This document shows, one piece after another, positions 1 to 9,368 of a DNA stretch of 64,000 nucleotides. The notes under the pieces are model-generated. The model made no database searches. It worked only from the letters and a program-made list of their open reading frames with translations, and was not told the DNA's origin. The stretch comes from Acidobacteriota bacterium (GTDB lineage: Bacteria; Acidobacteriota; Terriglobia; Bryobacterales; Bryobacteraceae). Each line of letters begins with the position of its first letter. The stretch's first letter is position 1. Made by a program: the position numbers and the translations under genes. The stretch spans positions 1-64,000 of the forward strand of contig JAFDVS010000007.1 in the NCBI GenBank assembly GCA_018268935.1, written 5' to 3'.

Positions 1-3000
1 CAAACGAATTGATGCTCGACACATTCGGCTGCCCCTGCCCGTCCGGCCACATCGTCAGATATGGCAACCCCGCCGGAGGAGCCACTGTCACCGTCACCGA
101 GTACGCCGCCGCCACCGGCACCTGGCAATACGGCGTCGCCGGCATCCGGAACTTCCGCATCGTCCGCGCCGTCAACGATGGCGGCCCGAATTCCCCCGCC
201 ACCGGCCGGTACAGCGCCCGCGTATCCACCACCCGGCACGGCGTCATCGGATAATACACCAGTCCGTTCGCGGCATACGCCGGATCCGTGTAATACCCGC
301 TGATGTCCATCAGCATGTCCGTCGCATCCGACACATACACACTCACTCCGCCGTTCGCCCCCGCCTTCACAATCGCCGTGTTCGCCACCACCTGCGCATC
401 CAGTGACCGCACGGTCCACACATTCGGCCGCGCCTCGCCTGCCGCCCACACCGTTGCGAAGTTCACCCCCGCCGAAGGTATCAGCGTCACGTTCAACACG
501 TACGCCTTCGCCGTCGCCGGTATCGCGCACACATTCGACCCCGGCAAATTCATCGTCCGCGTCTCTCCGCTTGTCAACGACGGCGGCCCAAACGCTCCAA
601 CGCGTCCCTCAAAGTTGTACTGCGCCCGAGTCTCCATCACCCGGCACGGAGCCAGCGGCACAAACACCAGCCCACCCACCGGCGGCGGAGTCCCACCACT
701 CCCCGCCTGCGTCACGGCAATCGTCTGATCCCCCACCGTAATCGTCCCCGTCCGTATCCCGCCCGCATTGGCCGCAATCGAATACGTCAACACATCACCA
801 TTCAATTGCGCCGTGATCCATCCCGCACTCGTCGAAACCGGCACCGTCCCCGCAGGCGTTACGCTCAGCCGTACCGTGCCCCCGCCGCCATTCAACCCCG
901 CCTGCACCGCTCCCTGGCTCAACGTAAACCGCAACAGCGGAAAGCTGAACGCGCTCGGCAGCACTACCACAGGCGAACTCGTGGACGACGGCATCATCGA
1001 CCCGTATCCGAAATCCGCCGACCCTCCACCCGTCCAAATCACTTGCCACGTCAATTCCACGCTCGCCCCCGCCCCCAGGGCCCCCACCGCCTGCCGCGCA
1101 TTGGTAACCATAAACTCCGCCGGCAAACTCAACTCCACTGCCGTCTCCGCCGCCGCTGCGCCGCCCGTATTCACCACCGTTCCTCGAATCGCAAACGGAG
1201 CCCGCGCTACCGCCTCTCCCGGCGTCACAATCCCCGTCACCGTCAACCCCGGCCCCGCCGTATCCAATAACACCGCCGTCGCCGTCTTCTCTGCCGCCTC
1301 CAGATACGCGGCCAGCGCATTCAACGCCGCCTCCACCGCCGCGGCAGCACTCTGCTTGTTCTGCGCCGTAGTCGACTCATACACCGCTTCCATTACCGTC
1401 ATCATTTCCAACCGCCTGCTCGCCCACGCCAGTTGCTTCGCTGTCAGTTGCTCGTTCCATTCCGCGAAACCGCTCGTCACGATACCCGAGCCGGGCATAT
1501 ATGCATTCAGGCTGCCGCTGAGCAGAGTCTGCTCGGCATCCATCGCCGCCCCTAGTTCGTGCATTTGATCCAGACTTTGCCGCAAACTGCTCCAATCACT
1601 CGCCTCCACTGCCGCCATGCTCTTCGCCGCCAGCACGGAAAACGCTGCAGCGGTTGTCATCAGATCCTGCATCACCGGCTGTCGTAGCACGGACGCCGTT
1701 CTCTCCTCCGCCGCTTCCCGGTCTTGCTCCACCGGCTTCCTGCTCGCACTTGTCGAAATACCGGCCCCTGGCAGCGCGGAATGCAAGCTCATCGGCACCG
1801 CCGTCTGCACACTCTCTAACCCGATGATGGCGGTTCGGATTGCCAGTATGTATTCGTAGGACGTGAGTATTCGGCCCGCGATCGTTACCACCTGCGCCAA
1901 GGGGCCAATCCCCGGCGCTTTCGCGAATTCGTTGCTCACATCCGATATCAGGGCGAACGTGCCGCCCCATTTCAACTGGTACTCCACGGCCTCATGTGCC
2001 GCACTCGCATTCTTGCCCGCAAGCTGCGTCTGAAAATCGGCTGTGAAATGCACACCGTCCAGCCCGGGAAATGGGCCCGTCTTATTCCTCGCCGCCGCCA
2101 CATACCGGTCGAACTGCGTCTGTGTACTGCCCAGATACGTCGCCGCGATCGACTCGCTGGCCACATATTGGACAACCCCTCCAATCACCGATGTCGCCGC
2201 CTCCACCGACCAGCTCCCGTTCCTCCTCGTGGCCAGCCCGCGTGCTCCCAAAATGATGGTTTCACACCTCGATGTATCGAGACCTGCCCACCCAATGCCA
2301 ACACAAACCCCATGCAATACATAGTCCACAATCTTGTCTTGCAGCTCTTGTGTTTCACTCGTCATCCAACGCAGAATTGCTTTCTTCGCAGCGTTTCCAT
2401 CCTCCTGGCTCAGCTTCCGCAGTGATCGGCTCACCTCGTCCAACGGCACCAGCCACATCAGGATCTCCGCAATCCCGGTCGCCTGATCCACCGCCAGCTG
2501 TGCCGCCCCGAATTGCATCGTGTCCGAGCCAATCGGATCCATCCCCTTCCCCCATACCCGGTGAAGAACCATCAAACCCAGCAACAGCCTCTCCAAAAGG
2601 TCCACGTCCCCCGGCGAACTCAAATTCAACGCCTGGATCGTACTCCGGCAACTCGACATGGAGTAGTTCCTCAGGCTCGGCGGCGCCGAGTTGAAAACCT
2701 TCTCCAACGGCGGTAGCTTGAGTTGCTCCAGCGCTTTCACATATTCGAGCGCGAGGTCCCTCATCTTTTCCGCCCCCACCGCCACCTTAACGACCTCCTT
2801 CACCGTCCCACTCGACGCCTGCACCGTCACCACCCCCGATGCCCCCGTCGCCCGTAGCCCCGTCACCGTCTCCCCCAGGTTCACCGTCACTCCAGGAGCC
2901 GCTGTCAGTTGCCCAATCCCAACCCCATCCACTACCTGAAACACCACCTGCCGTGCATCATTTAAAACCGTCCGCCCCTGAGCGTCCTGTAACTCCGCAT

Positions 3001-5449
3001 GGATCACCGTCTGCTGCCCCAAATACATCGTCGGCCTCTCCACCCACAGCCGGATCTTCGAAAACGGCCCCGCCAAATCCTCCGCCCGGTACTTCACCAG
3101 CCCCGACTGCACTTGATTCGGAGCCGTCAAAAACACCTGCACCGAATGCTCCCCCGCCGGATCCGTTACCACCGGCATCGTCACCTTGTTCGTCCCCGCC
3201 CCCATCGCCGCAATCTGAAAATCCTGCCGCGTCCCTCCATCCAGCATCCAATACCCCGTCACCGCACCCGTATGCCGCCCCGTCAATGTCGCCGTCACCG
3301 TCACCCTGCTCCGCCGTTGCACCGGAGACGTGATCCCGCTCAGCGTCACCGAACTCACCGGCAGTTCATTCGCCATCCGGAAATTCCCCGTGCTGCTATA
3401 CGCCCCGTACCCGGCGCTGTTCCCCGCCCGCACCCGCCAGTACACCGTATAATTCCCAAACGGCAGCGCCACCCCCACCTGCGTGTTCCCCGTATCCGAC
3501 AACCGCACCGAATTCCCGAAATCCGCTCGCGTCGCATACTCCAACTGGTACTTCGTCGCCCCGCTCACCGCGCTCCACTCGAACGTCACCGGACTCTCCG
3601 CCAGCGTATTCCCATCCGCCGGCCGCACCCGGTTCGGCGCTCCCGGCGCAGTCACCGTTCCCCCCAGCCGGTACCGCCTCACCTCGCTCCACACCGAGGG
3701 CGACTCGCCCAATCCCGTCAATGCCCCCACTCTCCAATACACATCCTGCGCCTGGCTCAACACCCGCACATTGTCCGGCACCAGCAGCGACGTCCGATTC
3801 GTATAAAACCCCTGCGCACTCGCGAAACCCGCACTCGGAGCAACCTGCAACACATACCGCGACGCTCCGCTCGCCGCCTTCCACGAAAACGTCTCGGGCA
3901 GCCGCCCCGCCACTCCATTCGTCGGCGTCAGCAGTTCCACCGCGGGCAGCGTCGTCGCCCCGCTCTGCCGCACCACAAATGACAATCCACCCAACCCCGT
4001 GAAACTCCCCAGCCGCTGCGATCCGCTCCCGTTTACATCCACCGTATAGCTCACCGTCCCGTTCCCTGACCCTGATGCCGCCCCCGTCACACGCATCCAG
4101 TTCGCATCGCTCCCTGCCGTCCACGCGCACCCCGCCCCGGTCACCACCTGGAACGACCCTGTGCCCCCAGCCTGCCCGAAACTCGCATCCTCCGGCTGCA
4201 ACCCATACGTACACCCCCCTTGCACCGTCACAATTACCGTCCCGGAATTCGCACTGTTTCCTTGGCAACCCGTCACCCGTACCCAATACCGCGTCGTCGC
4301 GCTCAGCGCCCCCGTTGAATAACTCGCTCCCGTCGCCCCGCCCAGCGGCTGGCTCGTGTCCCCCGAATTCCCCCGATACCACTGGTAGCTCAACGGCAGC
4401 GTCCCGCTCGCCCCCACCGACAAAGTCGTACTGCCTCCCGTGGCAATGCTCACCGAAGGGCTCAGGTTCGTAATCACCGGCGGCGTACAAATCGTCAAGG
4501 GCACGTAGTTCCCGTTGAATTGAATCGTCGACCCCGCGGTCAGATTCAGCGTCTGCTGCGACGGCGTCTGATACCCCGCCACCGCTCCCCAAGTCATGGT
4601 GTACGACCCCGCCGCCGCCCCGTTCACCGTCTGGTTCCCTGTCCCGTTGTAGCTCGCCGTCCCTCCGATCCCCCACGTCGCGTTCCCCAGGTTACTCGAC
4701 ACCTGAATCGTCCCCGTACTCGCCGCGCTGAACGGGTACGCCTGCCCCGCCCCGCCGTTATAGAGACTCGCAACCTCCCCCGCCGTCAGCACCCGGTTCC
4801 ACAGCCCCACCTCGTCAATCGTCCCGCGCGTTCCAAATCCGTTGTACCCCGCTCCCCACACGAGCCGCGATTCTTGGGCCCCAAAATTGGGAATGCTTCT
4901 TGTCCCCTCCAACTGGCCGTTGACATACAAGGAGGTTGTCTTGGCCGTCTTGTTCCAAACCGCCACCACGTGATACCAGGTGTTGTCCGCGAGTGCCGTC
5001 GTGCCATCCAGCCCTGCATCAGCCGTTCCCGTGCCCGCCACAAACTGGACCTTCCGCGTGCCCGGTATGATGCTCAGCCACAAGTGCCCGTAGCCACCGT
5101 TCTCGGGAATTTGCATCACTGTCAATTTGTTCCCGGAACTATACACCGTCACCTTGATCCAGGCGCTCATACTTCCGCTGGTCCATGACGACAACCCAGT
5201 TACAGCCGCCGACACCAGCCCATCACTTTGCGATCCCGCCGCATTGTAGGAGTAAGCCCCACCCAGCTTCCCCGATGCCGTATAGCTCACCGCCCCTGTC
5301 ACCGTCCCGGTGTTCCCCCCCACGCTATCGCTGTGCGACCCGGAGGCATCCTCCTTCCAATAGGAAACCAGCCCGCTATTCAGGTTCTGCGCCCCTAGTT
5401 CACCTGCCAGGATTCCCAGCATCAGCCCGATCGTTATCTTTCGCGTCAT
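1..5449 (-). CDS. Large secreted multidomain surface protein (LamG, Ig/Fn3-like, BACON-like), 3' end beyond window
   Basis: One frame stays open from ATG at 5449 to the left edge, about 1816 codons with no stop; I checked it for stop triplets over most of its length. It starts with a signal peptide (MTRKITIGLMLGILAGELGAQ). Domains seen in translation: LamG/concanavalin-like (~30-235); a 'G-Y-x-M-x-W-G-x-V-x-G-Y' module (~270-315); Ig-like (~318-410); BACON-like with a CxW core (~411-495); two Fn3-like modules (~498-697); Big/invasin-like (~700-883); a helical region (~887-1387); a CARDB-like module; a second BACON-like module; then at least two copies of a ~125-residue unit beginning PCRVxxTR and ending MDISGYY (~1590-1716 and ~1730 onward). 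Probably an exported glycan- or surface-binding protein. The function is inferred from modules only, and the true C-terminus is not visible. Confidence 0.9.
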   Translation of the reverse strand, partial: MTRKITIGLMLGILAGELGAQNLNSGLVSYWKEDASGSHSDSVGGNTGTVTGAVSYTASGKLGGAYSYNAAGSQSDGLVSAAVTGLSSWTSGSMSAWIKVTVYSSGNKLTVMQIPENGGYGHLWLSIIPGTRKVQFVAGTGTADAGLDGTTALADNTWYHVVAVWNKTAKTTSLYVNGQLEGTRSIPNFGAQESRLVWGAGYNGFGTRGTIDEVGLWNRVLTAGEVASLYNGGAGQAYPFSAASTGTIQVSSNLGNATWGIGGTASYNGTGNQTVNGAAAGSYTMTWGAVAGYQTPSQQTLNLTAGSTIQFNGNYVPLTICTPPVITNLSPSVSIATGGSTTLSVGASGTLPLSYQWYRGNSGDTSQPLGGATGASYSTGALSATTRYWVRVTGCQGNSANSGTVIVTVQGGCTYGLQPEDASFGQAGGTGSFQVVTGAGCAWTAGSDANWMRVTGAASGSGNGTVSYTVDVNGSGSQRLGSFTGLGGLSFVVRQSGATTLPAVELLTPTNGVAGRLPETFSWKAASGASRYVLQVAPSAGFASAQGFYTNRTSLLVPDNVRVLSQAQDVYWRVGALTGLGESPSVWSEVRRYRLGGTVTAPGAPNRVRPADGNTLAESPVTFEWSAVSGATKYQLEYATRADFGNSVRLSDTGNTQVGVALPFGNYTVYWRVRAGNSAGYGAYSSTGNFRMANELPVSSVTLSGITSPVQRRSRVTVTATLTGRHTGAVTGYWMLDGGTRQDFQIAAMGAGTNKVTMPVVTDPAGEHSVQVFLTAPNQVQSGLVKYRAEDLAGPFSKIRLWVERPTMYLGQQTVIHAELQDAQGRTVLNDARQVVFQVVDGVGIGQLTAAPGVTVNLGETVTGLRATGASGVVTVQASSGTVKEVVKVAVGAEKMRDLALEYVKALEQLKLPPLEKVFNSAPPSLRNYSMSSCRSTIQALNLSSPGDVDLLERLLLGLMVLHRVWGKGMDPIGSDTMQFGAAQLAVDQATGIAEILMWLVPLDEVSRSLRKLSQEDGNAAKKAILRWMTSETQELQDKIVDYVLHGVCVGIGWAGLDTSRCETIILGARGLATRRNGSWSVEAATSVIGGVVQYVASESIAATYLGSTQTQFDRYVAAARNKTGPFPGLDGVHFTADFQTQLAGKNASAAHEAVEYQLKWGGTFALISDVSNEFAKAPGIGPLAQVVTIAGRILTSYEYILAIRTAIIGLESVQTAVPMSLHSALPGAGISTSASRKPVEQDREAAEERTASVLRQPVMQDLMTTAAAFSVLAAKSMAAVEASDWSSLRQSLDQMHELGAAMDAEQTLLSGSLNAYMPGSGIVTSGFAEWNEQLTAKQLAWASRRLEMMTVMEAVYESTTAQNKQSAAAAVEAALNALAAYLEAAEKTATAVLLDTAGPGLTVTGIVTPGEAVARAPFAIRGTVVNTGGAAAAETAVELSLPAEFMVTNARQAVGALGAGASVELTWQVIWTGGGSADFGYGSMMPSSTSSPVVVLPSAFSFPLLRFTLSQGAVQAGLNGGGGTVRLSVTPAGTVPVSTSAGWITAQLNGDVLTYSIAANAGGIRTGTITVGDQTIAVTQAGSGGTPPPVGGLVFVPLAPCRVMETRAQYNFEGRVGAFGPPSLTSGETRTMNLPGSNVCAIPATAKAYVLNVTLIPSAGVNFATVWAAGEARPNVWTVRSLDAQVVANTAIVKAGANGGVSVYVSDATDMLMDISGYYTDPAYAANGLVYYPMTPCRVVDTRALYRPVAGEFGPPSLTARTMRKFRMPATPYCQVPVAAAYSVTVTVAPPAGLPYLTMWPDGQGQPNVSSINSF

Positions 5450-5652
5450 AGGATCGATCCATTGTCCGCGCACCCTCCCGGTCAACCAAGAGAGAGGAAG
5501 CGCAAGGAAGCGAAACGAGGCGCAGACAGCCGGTCACTAACGAATCAGAAAAAAATTTCTCGCCACTTTTCAATCACATACACCAAGTCCGCACTCCGCC
5601 TCCACCCGGATTCTCCAGCCCCTCCTGATACCCTCCTGTCCAGGAGAGCCTC
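5450..5652. other. Divergent intergenic region
   Basis: About 200 bases lie between the two divergent genes. The stretch around 5545-5580 is A/T-rich relative to its surroundings and probably holds the promoters. A GGAGAG Shine-Dalgarno-like sequence sits just before the ATG at 5653. I see no repeat or RNA gene here. Confidence 0.4.
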
Positions 5653-6288
5653 ATGCACCCCCTCAATGCAAAACAGCTCGAAGCCATCCAGGCCCTGTCA
5701 TCCGGCCTGACCGCCACCGCTGCCGCCGATGCCATCGGCGTTCATCGCACCACCCTCCATAACTGGTGCCGCACCATCCCTGACTTCAGTGACACCCTCG
5801 AAGCTTCCAAACGCGCCTACATCGACAAATACCGCAGCGCCATGAACTCCCTCGCCGACCCGTCCATCAACATCCTCCGCAACATCCTCGATGACGACTC
5901 CGCTTCTCCGTCGCTCCGCCTCCGTACCGCCCTGGCCATCATCAAATTCGTCACCACCGCGGAAAAATCATCCACCCCCAAACAGCAACAATCTACCGAT
6001 CAGCTACTCGACGCCGCCTATATGGCCGGCTACCGCGCCGCCCAGGACGAAATTCATCACAATTCATCACTTTCATCACCTGTTGAAACTGATGAATCCG
6101 ACGAATCCATCGAATCTACCGAACCCGCCGAATCCGCCGAATCGCACGACACCCCGCAAACCCATCAAACCCCGCGCAATGCCCTCTGCCCCTGCGGCAG
6201 CGGTGCCAAGTACAAGCGCTGCTGCGGCAAGAACGCTCCCCCCGTCCTCTCCCGGTCCAAATCACAAACCAAAGAGGCCCGGTCATGA
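5653..6288 (+). CDS. Helix-turn-helix protein with C-terminal SEC-C motif
   Basis: The 211-residue protein has two recognisable ends. Residues ~5-45 (KQLEAIQALSSGLTATAAAD, then a GVHRTTLHNW recognition helix) form a helix-turn-helix like that of phage terminase small subunits and phBC6A51-type proteins. Residues ~175-193 are a SEC-C zinc-binding motif (NALCPCGSGAKYKRCCG), as found in SecA tails and many unrelated proteins. Between them is a Ser/Glu/Pro-rich linker with repeated (D/T)ES-E-type units. It overlaps the next gene by ATGA, so the two are probably translationally coupled. A DNA-binding role is inferred; the target is unknown. Confidence 0.85.
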   Translation: MHPLNAKQLEAIQALSSGLTATAAADAIGVHRTTLHNWCRTIPDFSDTLEASKRAYIDKYRSAMNSLADPSINILRNILDDDSASPSLRLRTALAIIKFVTTAEKSSTPKQQQSTDQLLDAAYMAGYRAAQDEIHHNSSLSSPVETDESDESIESTEPAESAESHDTPQTHQTPRNALCPCGSGAKYKRCCGKNAPPVLSRSKSQTKEARS

Positions 6289-7016
6289 AACGTACCTATG
6301 ACAGCCGCCCCGTCCGCAGCAAGCCCTCCCGCTTCAAAGGCGTTTACCTCACCAAAGCGGGACGCTGGACCGCTATCCTCAACACCGGCAAGCAATACCA
6401 CTACCTCGGGAGATTCGACACCGAAGAGGAAGCCGCCCTGGAATTCGACAAAGCTGCCCTCAAGTACCGCGGCCCGGATACTTTCCTCAATTTCCGCGAC
6501 CTCGGCGCCAAAACCGATCCCATCATCGAAGGCAATACCGCCCTGGTCCCTACCACCGCCGGAACCCACTTCCGTATCGACACCAGGGATCTCCCCGAAG
6601 TCTCGCGCTATTACTGGAATGGGGAAACCCACCTCCACGGTGGCATCGGCCGCGGGACAACCGTCACCTTACACCAGCTACTACTCGGCCAGATCCCTCG
6701 CGGACATTGCGTCATCCACGTCAACGGCGATCCACTGGATCATCGGCGCGCCAACCTCATGGTCGTTTCCCGCAAACTCCATTCCGGCGCCATGGGGAAA
6801 CGAAAGGGAACCACGCAGTCCATCTATAAGGGCGTCAGACAACGGAACGCCACTACGTGGCATGCCCGTATCGAAGGCCGCCATATCGGGGCCTTTCCCA
6901 CGCCTGAAGATGCCGCACGTGCCTTCGACGAGGCCGCTCGCGCTCTCTACGGCCCCTTCGCCGCCCTCAACTTCCCCGAACCCGGCGAGCGATCTTGCCT
7001 CCCGCCCGCGGCCTGA
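6285..7016 (+). CDS. AP2 - HNH-like - AP2 domain protein
   Basis: The 243-residue protein starts inside the stop of the previous gene (ATGA overlap). Residues ~15-70 (SRFKGVYLTKAGRWTAIL..., YLGRFDTEEEAALEFDKAAL) and ~183-232 (SIYKGVRQRNATTWHARI..., GAFPTPEDAARAFDEAA) both match the AP2/ERF DNA-binding fold. Between them LHQLLLG and HVNGDPLDHRRANL resemble the core of HNH homing endonucleases, although the usual Asp before the first His is Ile here. In bacteria AP2 domains typically sit in HNH homing endonucleases and phage proteins, so this may be a mobile or domesticated endonuclease. Whether it still cuts DNA cannot be judged. Confidence 0.85.
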   Translation: MKRTYDSRPVRSKPSRFKGVYLTKAGRWTAILNTGKQYHYLGRFDTEEEAALEFDKAALKYRGPDTFLNFRDLGAKTDPIIEGNTALVPTTAGTHFRIDTRDLPEVSRYYWNGETHLHGGIGRGTTVTLHQLLLGQIPRGHCVIHVNGDPLDHRRANLMVVSRKLHSGAMGKRKGTTQSIYKGVRQRNATTWHARIEGRHIGAFPTPEDAARAFDEAARALYGPFAALNFPEPGERSCLPPAA

Positions 7017-7042
7017 TATCATGGCGCAGAGACTCGAATCAC

Positions 7043-7687
7043 ATGCTGCGCCATTCCGCTTTCCTCCTCTGCGCGATCTCAGCCTTCGCCCAGAACAACG
7101 TCGTCATCGACAATGAACACGTCCGCGTCCTCAAGGTCGTCTCCGATCCCGGCACGCGGACCCGCATGCACGACCACAAAATGAATCGTGTCATGATCTA
7201 CCTCCAACCCGGCGGCCAGGACTTCGAGTGGCAGGACGGCAAACGTTCCTCCATCAAGTGGAAAGCCGGTGAGCCCCTCTGGAGCCCCGCCGCCGGCATG
7301 CACATCGCCGTCAACAAGAGCCCTGCGCCCGTCACCATCATGGAGATCGAACTCAAGAATAAGGGCACTTCCGCCAAGGCCGGATCAAGCCCCCTCGACC
7401 CCGTCCGCGTCGATCCCAAACGCTACAAGGTCGAGTTCGAAAATGACCAGGTCCGCGTCGTTCGCGTCAAACTCCCCGGCAAGCAGTCCATCCCCATGCA
7501 TGAGCACGCCACCTTCCGGGTCACCACGAACATCACCCCGCAGGACTTCGTCGTCACCTCCGCCGATGGAAAAGCGACTCCCGTTAAACGAGCAGCCGGC
7601 GAAGCCGCCTGGGGCACTCCTTCCAAACATAAGGAAGAGAACCTCAGCGCCGATCCCTTCGAAGCCATCATGGTCGAACTGAAGTAA
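7043..7687 (+). CDS. Exported double-cupin protein
   Basis: I chose the ATG at 7043 because it opens a signal peptide (MLRHSAFLLCAISAFAQ); an in-frame extension back to 6995 would overlap the preceding gene and has no export signal. The mature protein of about 197 residues has two similar halves, each beginning with a 'xVxxDNEHVRVLKV / xVEFENDQVRVVRV' strand and carrying a His-containing 'MHDHKMNRV / MHEHATFRV' segment. This suits a bicupin beta-barrel. The substrate is unknown; family members range from sugar-binding proteins to dioxygenases. Confidence 0.8.
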   Translation: MLRHSAFLLCAISAFAQNNVVIDNEHVRVLKVVSDPGTRTRMHDHKMNRVMIYLQPGGQDFEWQDGKRSSIKWKAGEPLWSPAAGMHIAVNKSPAPVTIMEIELKNKGTSAKAGSSPLDPVRVDPKRYKVEFENDQVRVVRVKLPGKQSIPMHEHATFRVTTNITPQDFVVTSADGKATPVKRAAGEAAWGTPSKHKEENLSADPFEAIMVELK

Positions 7688-7825
7688 CTCCACACCTCGC
7701 TTTGTAAAAAATTCCGGATGCTGGCCCACAGGTCTTCCCCTCAGCCACGCATCCCCAATCACTTAGCACCTGCTTGGCCGTGGTACTGCAAATGCTGATT
7801 CCTCCTCACCATAGGAGGACGCACC

Positions 7826-8554
7826 ATGTACCTTCGATTCGCACTCGCGATCGCCCTTGCCTTCACCCTCGGCCTTTCCGCCGATAACGGCAAAGAAAAC
7901 GGAAAAGGCAAAGGAAACGGAAAAGGCAAAGGAAACGGAAAAGGCGAAAGCGAGAACCACCGCCAGGATGACCCCACCGTCTGGGAAACGGACTTCGTCC
8001 GTATCGGCGCCCTCGGCATCCAGAACGCCACCGGAACCGATCCGCTCAAACAAGGCGCCATCGAAGTCACTGCCGAAGGCAACGTCGAAGTCACCCTCGA
8101 AGGCGCCATGCCGGGTTCGGCATACACTGCCTCATTCTGCCGCTTCGCCCTCACCAGCGTCGGCTGCATGAGCCTCACCAACGGCACATTCACCACCAAC
8201 AACGACGGCAACGCCAAAGCAGAAATGCAGATGCCCATGCAGGCCGCCAACTGGTCCGGCATCTTCATCCTCTCCCGCGCCACCGTCCCCCAATTCGCCA
8301 CCGCTTTCGCCACCCGCAATCCGAACCCGCCTGCCGGCGCTGACATCGAACTCAAGGGCCGTGTGTCGTCCATCGACCTCGGAACCAATAGCTTCCGCCT
8401 CGACGGCTTCCCCATGCCCATCTTCATTACCAACCGCACCAACCTCGTCCGCATCGATTCGATTAACCAATTGCGGAGCGGCGATCGCGTGGAAGTCTCC
8501 GGCGTCTCCATTAACGGAGGCATCGAAGCTAGCCGCGTCAAGGGAGAGGACTAG
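7826..8554 (+). CDS. Exported protein with Gly/Lys/Asn repeat and DUF5666-like domain
   Basis: A strong TAGGAGG ribosome-binding site precedes ATG 7826. The 242-residue product has a signal peptide (MYLRFALAIALAFTLGLSA), then a very basic GKGxGKGKGNGKG tract at ~20-40, a ~120-residue beta-rich region, and a C-terminal ~65-residue segment (ELKGRVSSIDLGTNSFRLDG ... RSGDRVEVSG) that resembles DUF5666, an OB-like beta-barrel common in exported bacterial proteins. The role is unknown. The next gene starts 3 bases after the stop, so the two are probably co-transcribed. Confidence 0.8.
   Translation: MYLRFALAIALAFTLGLSADNGKENGKGKGNGKGKGNGKGESENHRQDDPTVWETDFVRIGALGIQNATGTDPLKQGAIEVTAEGNVEVTLEGAMPGSAYTASFCRFALTSVGCMSLTNGTFTTNNDGNAKAEMQMPMQAANWSGIFILSRATVPQFATAFATRNPNPPAGADIELKGRVSSIDLGTNSFRLDGFPMPIFITNRTNLVRIDSINQLRSGDRVEVSGVSINGGIEASRVKGED
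7901..7951 (+). repeat. 18-bp in-frame tandem repeat, about 2.8 copies
   Basis: The unit GGAAAAGGCAAAGGAAAC occurs at 7901-7918 and 7919-7936, exactly repeated, with a partial third copy at 7937-7951. It encodes the GKGKGN tract of the gene it lies in. The identical copies suggest recent slippage-type expansion, so copy number may vary between strains. Confidence 0.9.
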
Positions 8555-8557
8555 CTC

Positions 8558-9316
8558 ATGTTGCACTCCGACGCGCCATCCACCCAGCCTGCCTTCTCCG
8601 CCGGGAGCCTGTGGCCCATCGCCGCCGGCTCTCTTGTTGCGATCCTTGGTCTCGCCTACGGGTTGCGGGGCGGGACCCAGGATCGCGAGGTCATCAGCAA
8701 CCAGCACACCCTCAGCGTCTCCGTTCACCAGTTGCAGCAGCAGGTCAAAGATCTCTCCGAACGCCTCAGCGCTCTCAACGCCCTCCAGGAGAAACGAGCC
8801 CTCGTCATTGAGCCCGAACCGAAAGCGCCGCCGCGCGTCGTCCACCAAACCAAAGCCGTGCCCTCTCCGAAGATCACCAACGATCTCAGAGCGCTCCGCC
8901 AGCAACTGGATGAGCAAAGCAAGCGCCTTGCCGCGACACGCGACGATCTCGACCGCGCCAACCGCGACCTCGAATCCCGCCTCGGCTCTTCCATCGCCCG
9001 CACCAACGAGGATCTGGGCGCACTCCGCCAACGCGGCGAGCGCGACTACCACGAGTTCCAACTCGCCAAGTCCAAACAGTACTCCCGCACCGGCCCCGTC
9101 AGTCTCGCCCTGCGCAAGGCCGACACAAAACGCAAACGCTACGACATCGACCTCATCCTCGACGACGTCAAGCTCGAAAAGCGCAACGTCAATCTCTACG
9201 AGCCCATCGCCTTCCGCTCCGGCAGCCAGTCCCTCGAATTAGTGGTCAACGAAGTCACCAAGGACAAGGTGAAAGGCTATGTGAGCGTGCCCAAATCCCA
9301 GCAGGCCCGTTTCTGA
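8558..9316 (+). CDS. Single-pass membrane protein with coiled coil
   Basis: The 252-residue protein has one N-terminal membrane segment (~16-36, SLWPIAAGSLVAILGLAYGL), then a long charged heptad-rich stretch (~50-165, for example VHQLQQQVKDLSERLSALN and LRALRQQLDEQSKRLAATRD) typical of a coiled coil, and a ~75-residue C-terminal beta-rich domain ending KGYVSVPKSQQARF. It starts 3 bases after the previous gene. I recognise the layout from acidobacterial genomes but know no function for it. Confidence 0.8.
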   Translation: MLHSDAPSTQPAFSAGSLWPIAAGSLVAILGLAYGLRGGTQDREVISNQHTLSVSVHQLQQQVKDLSERLSALNALQEKRALVIEPEPKAPPRVVHQTKAVPSPKITNDLRALRQQLDEQSKRLAATRDDLDRANRDLESRLGSSIARTNEDLGALRQRGERDYHEFQLAKSKQYSRTGPVSLALRKADTKRKRYDIDLILDDVKLEKRNVNLYEPIAFRSGSQSLELVVNEVTKDKVKGYVSVPKSQQARF

Positions 9317-9368
9317 GCCGCGCGCGTGAAGCGAGCGGTCACAGGTACAATGAAAATGTACCTCACTG

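Noticed and set aside
768-4676. Long frames on both strands (768-1568 plus, 2999-3982 plus, 3396-4676 minus)
   Set aside because: All are out-of-phase readings of the single large minus-strand gene 1-5449, whose frame gives the signal peptide and domains.
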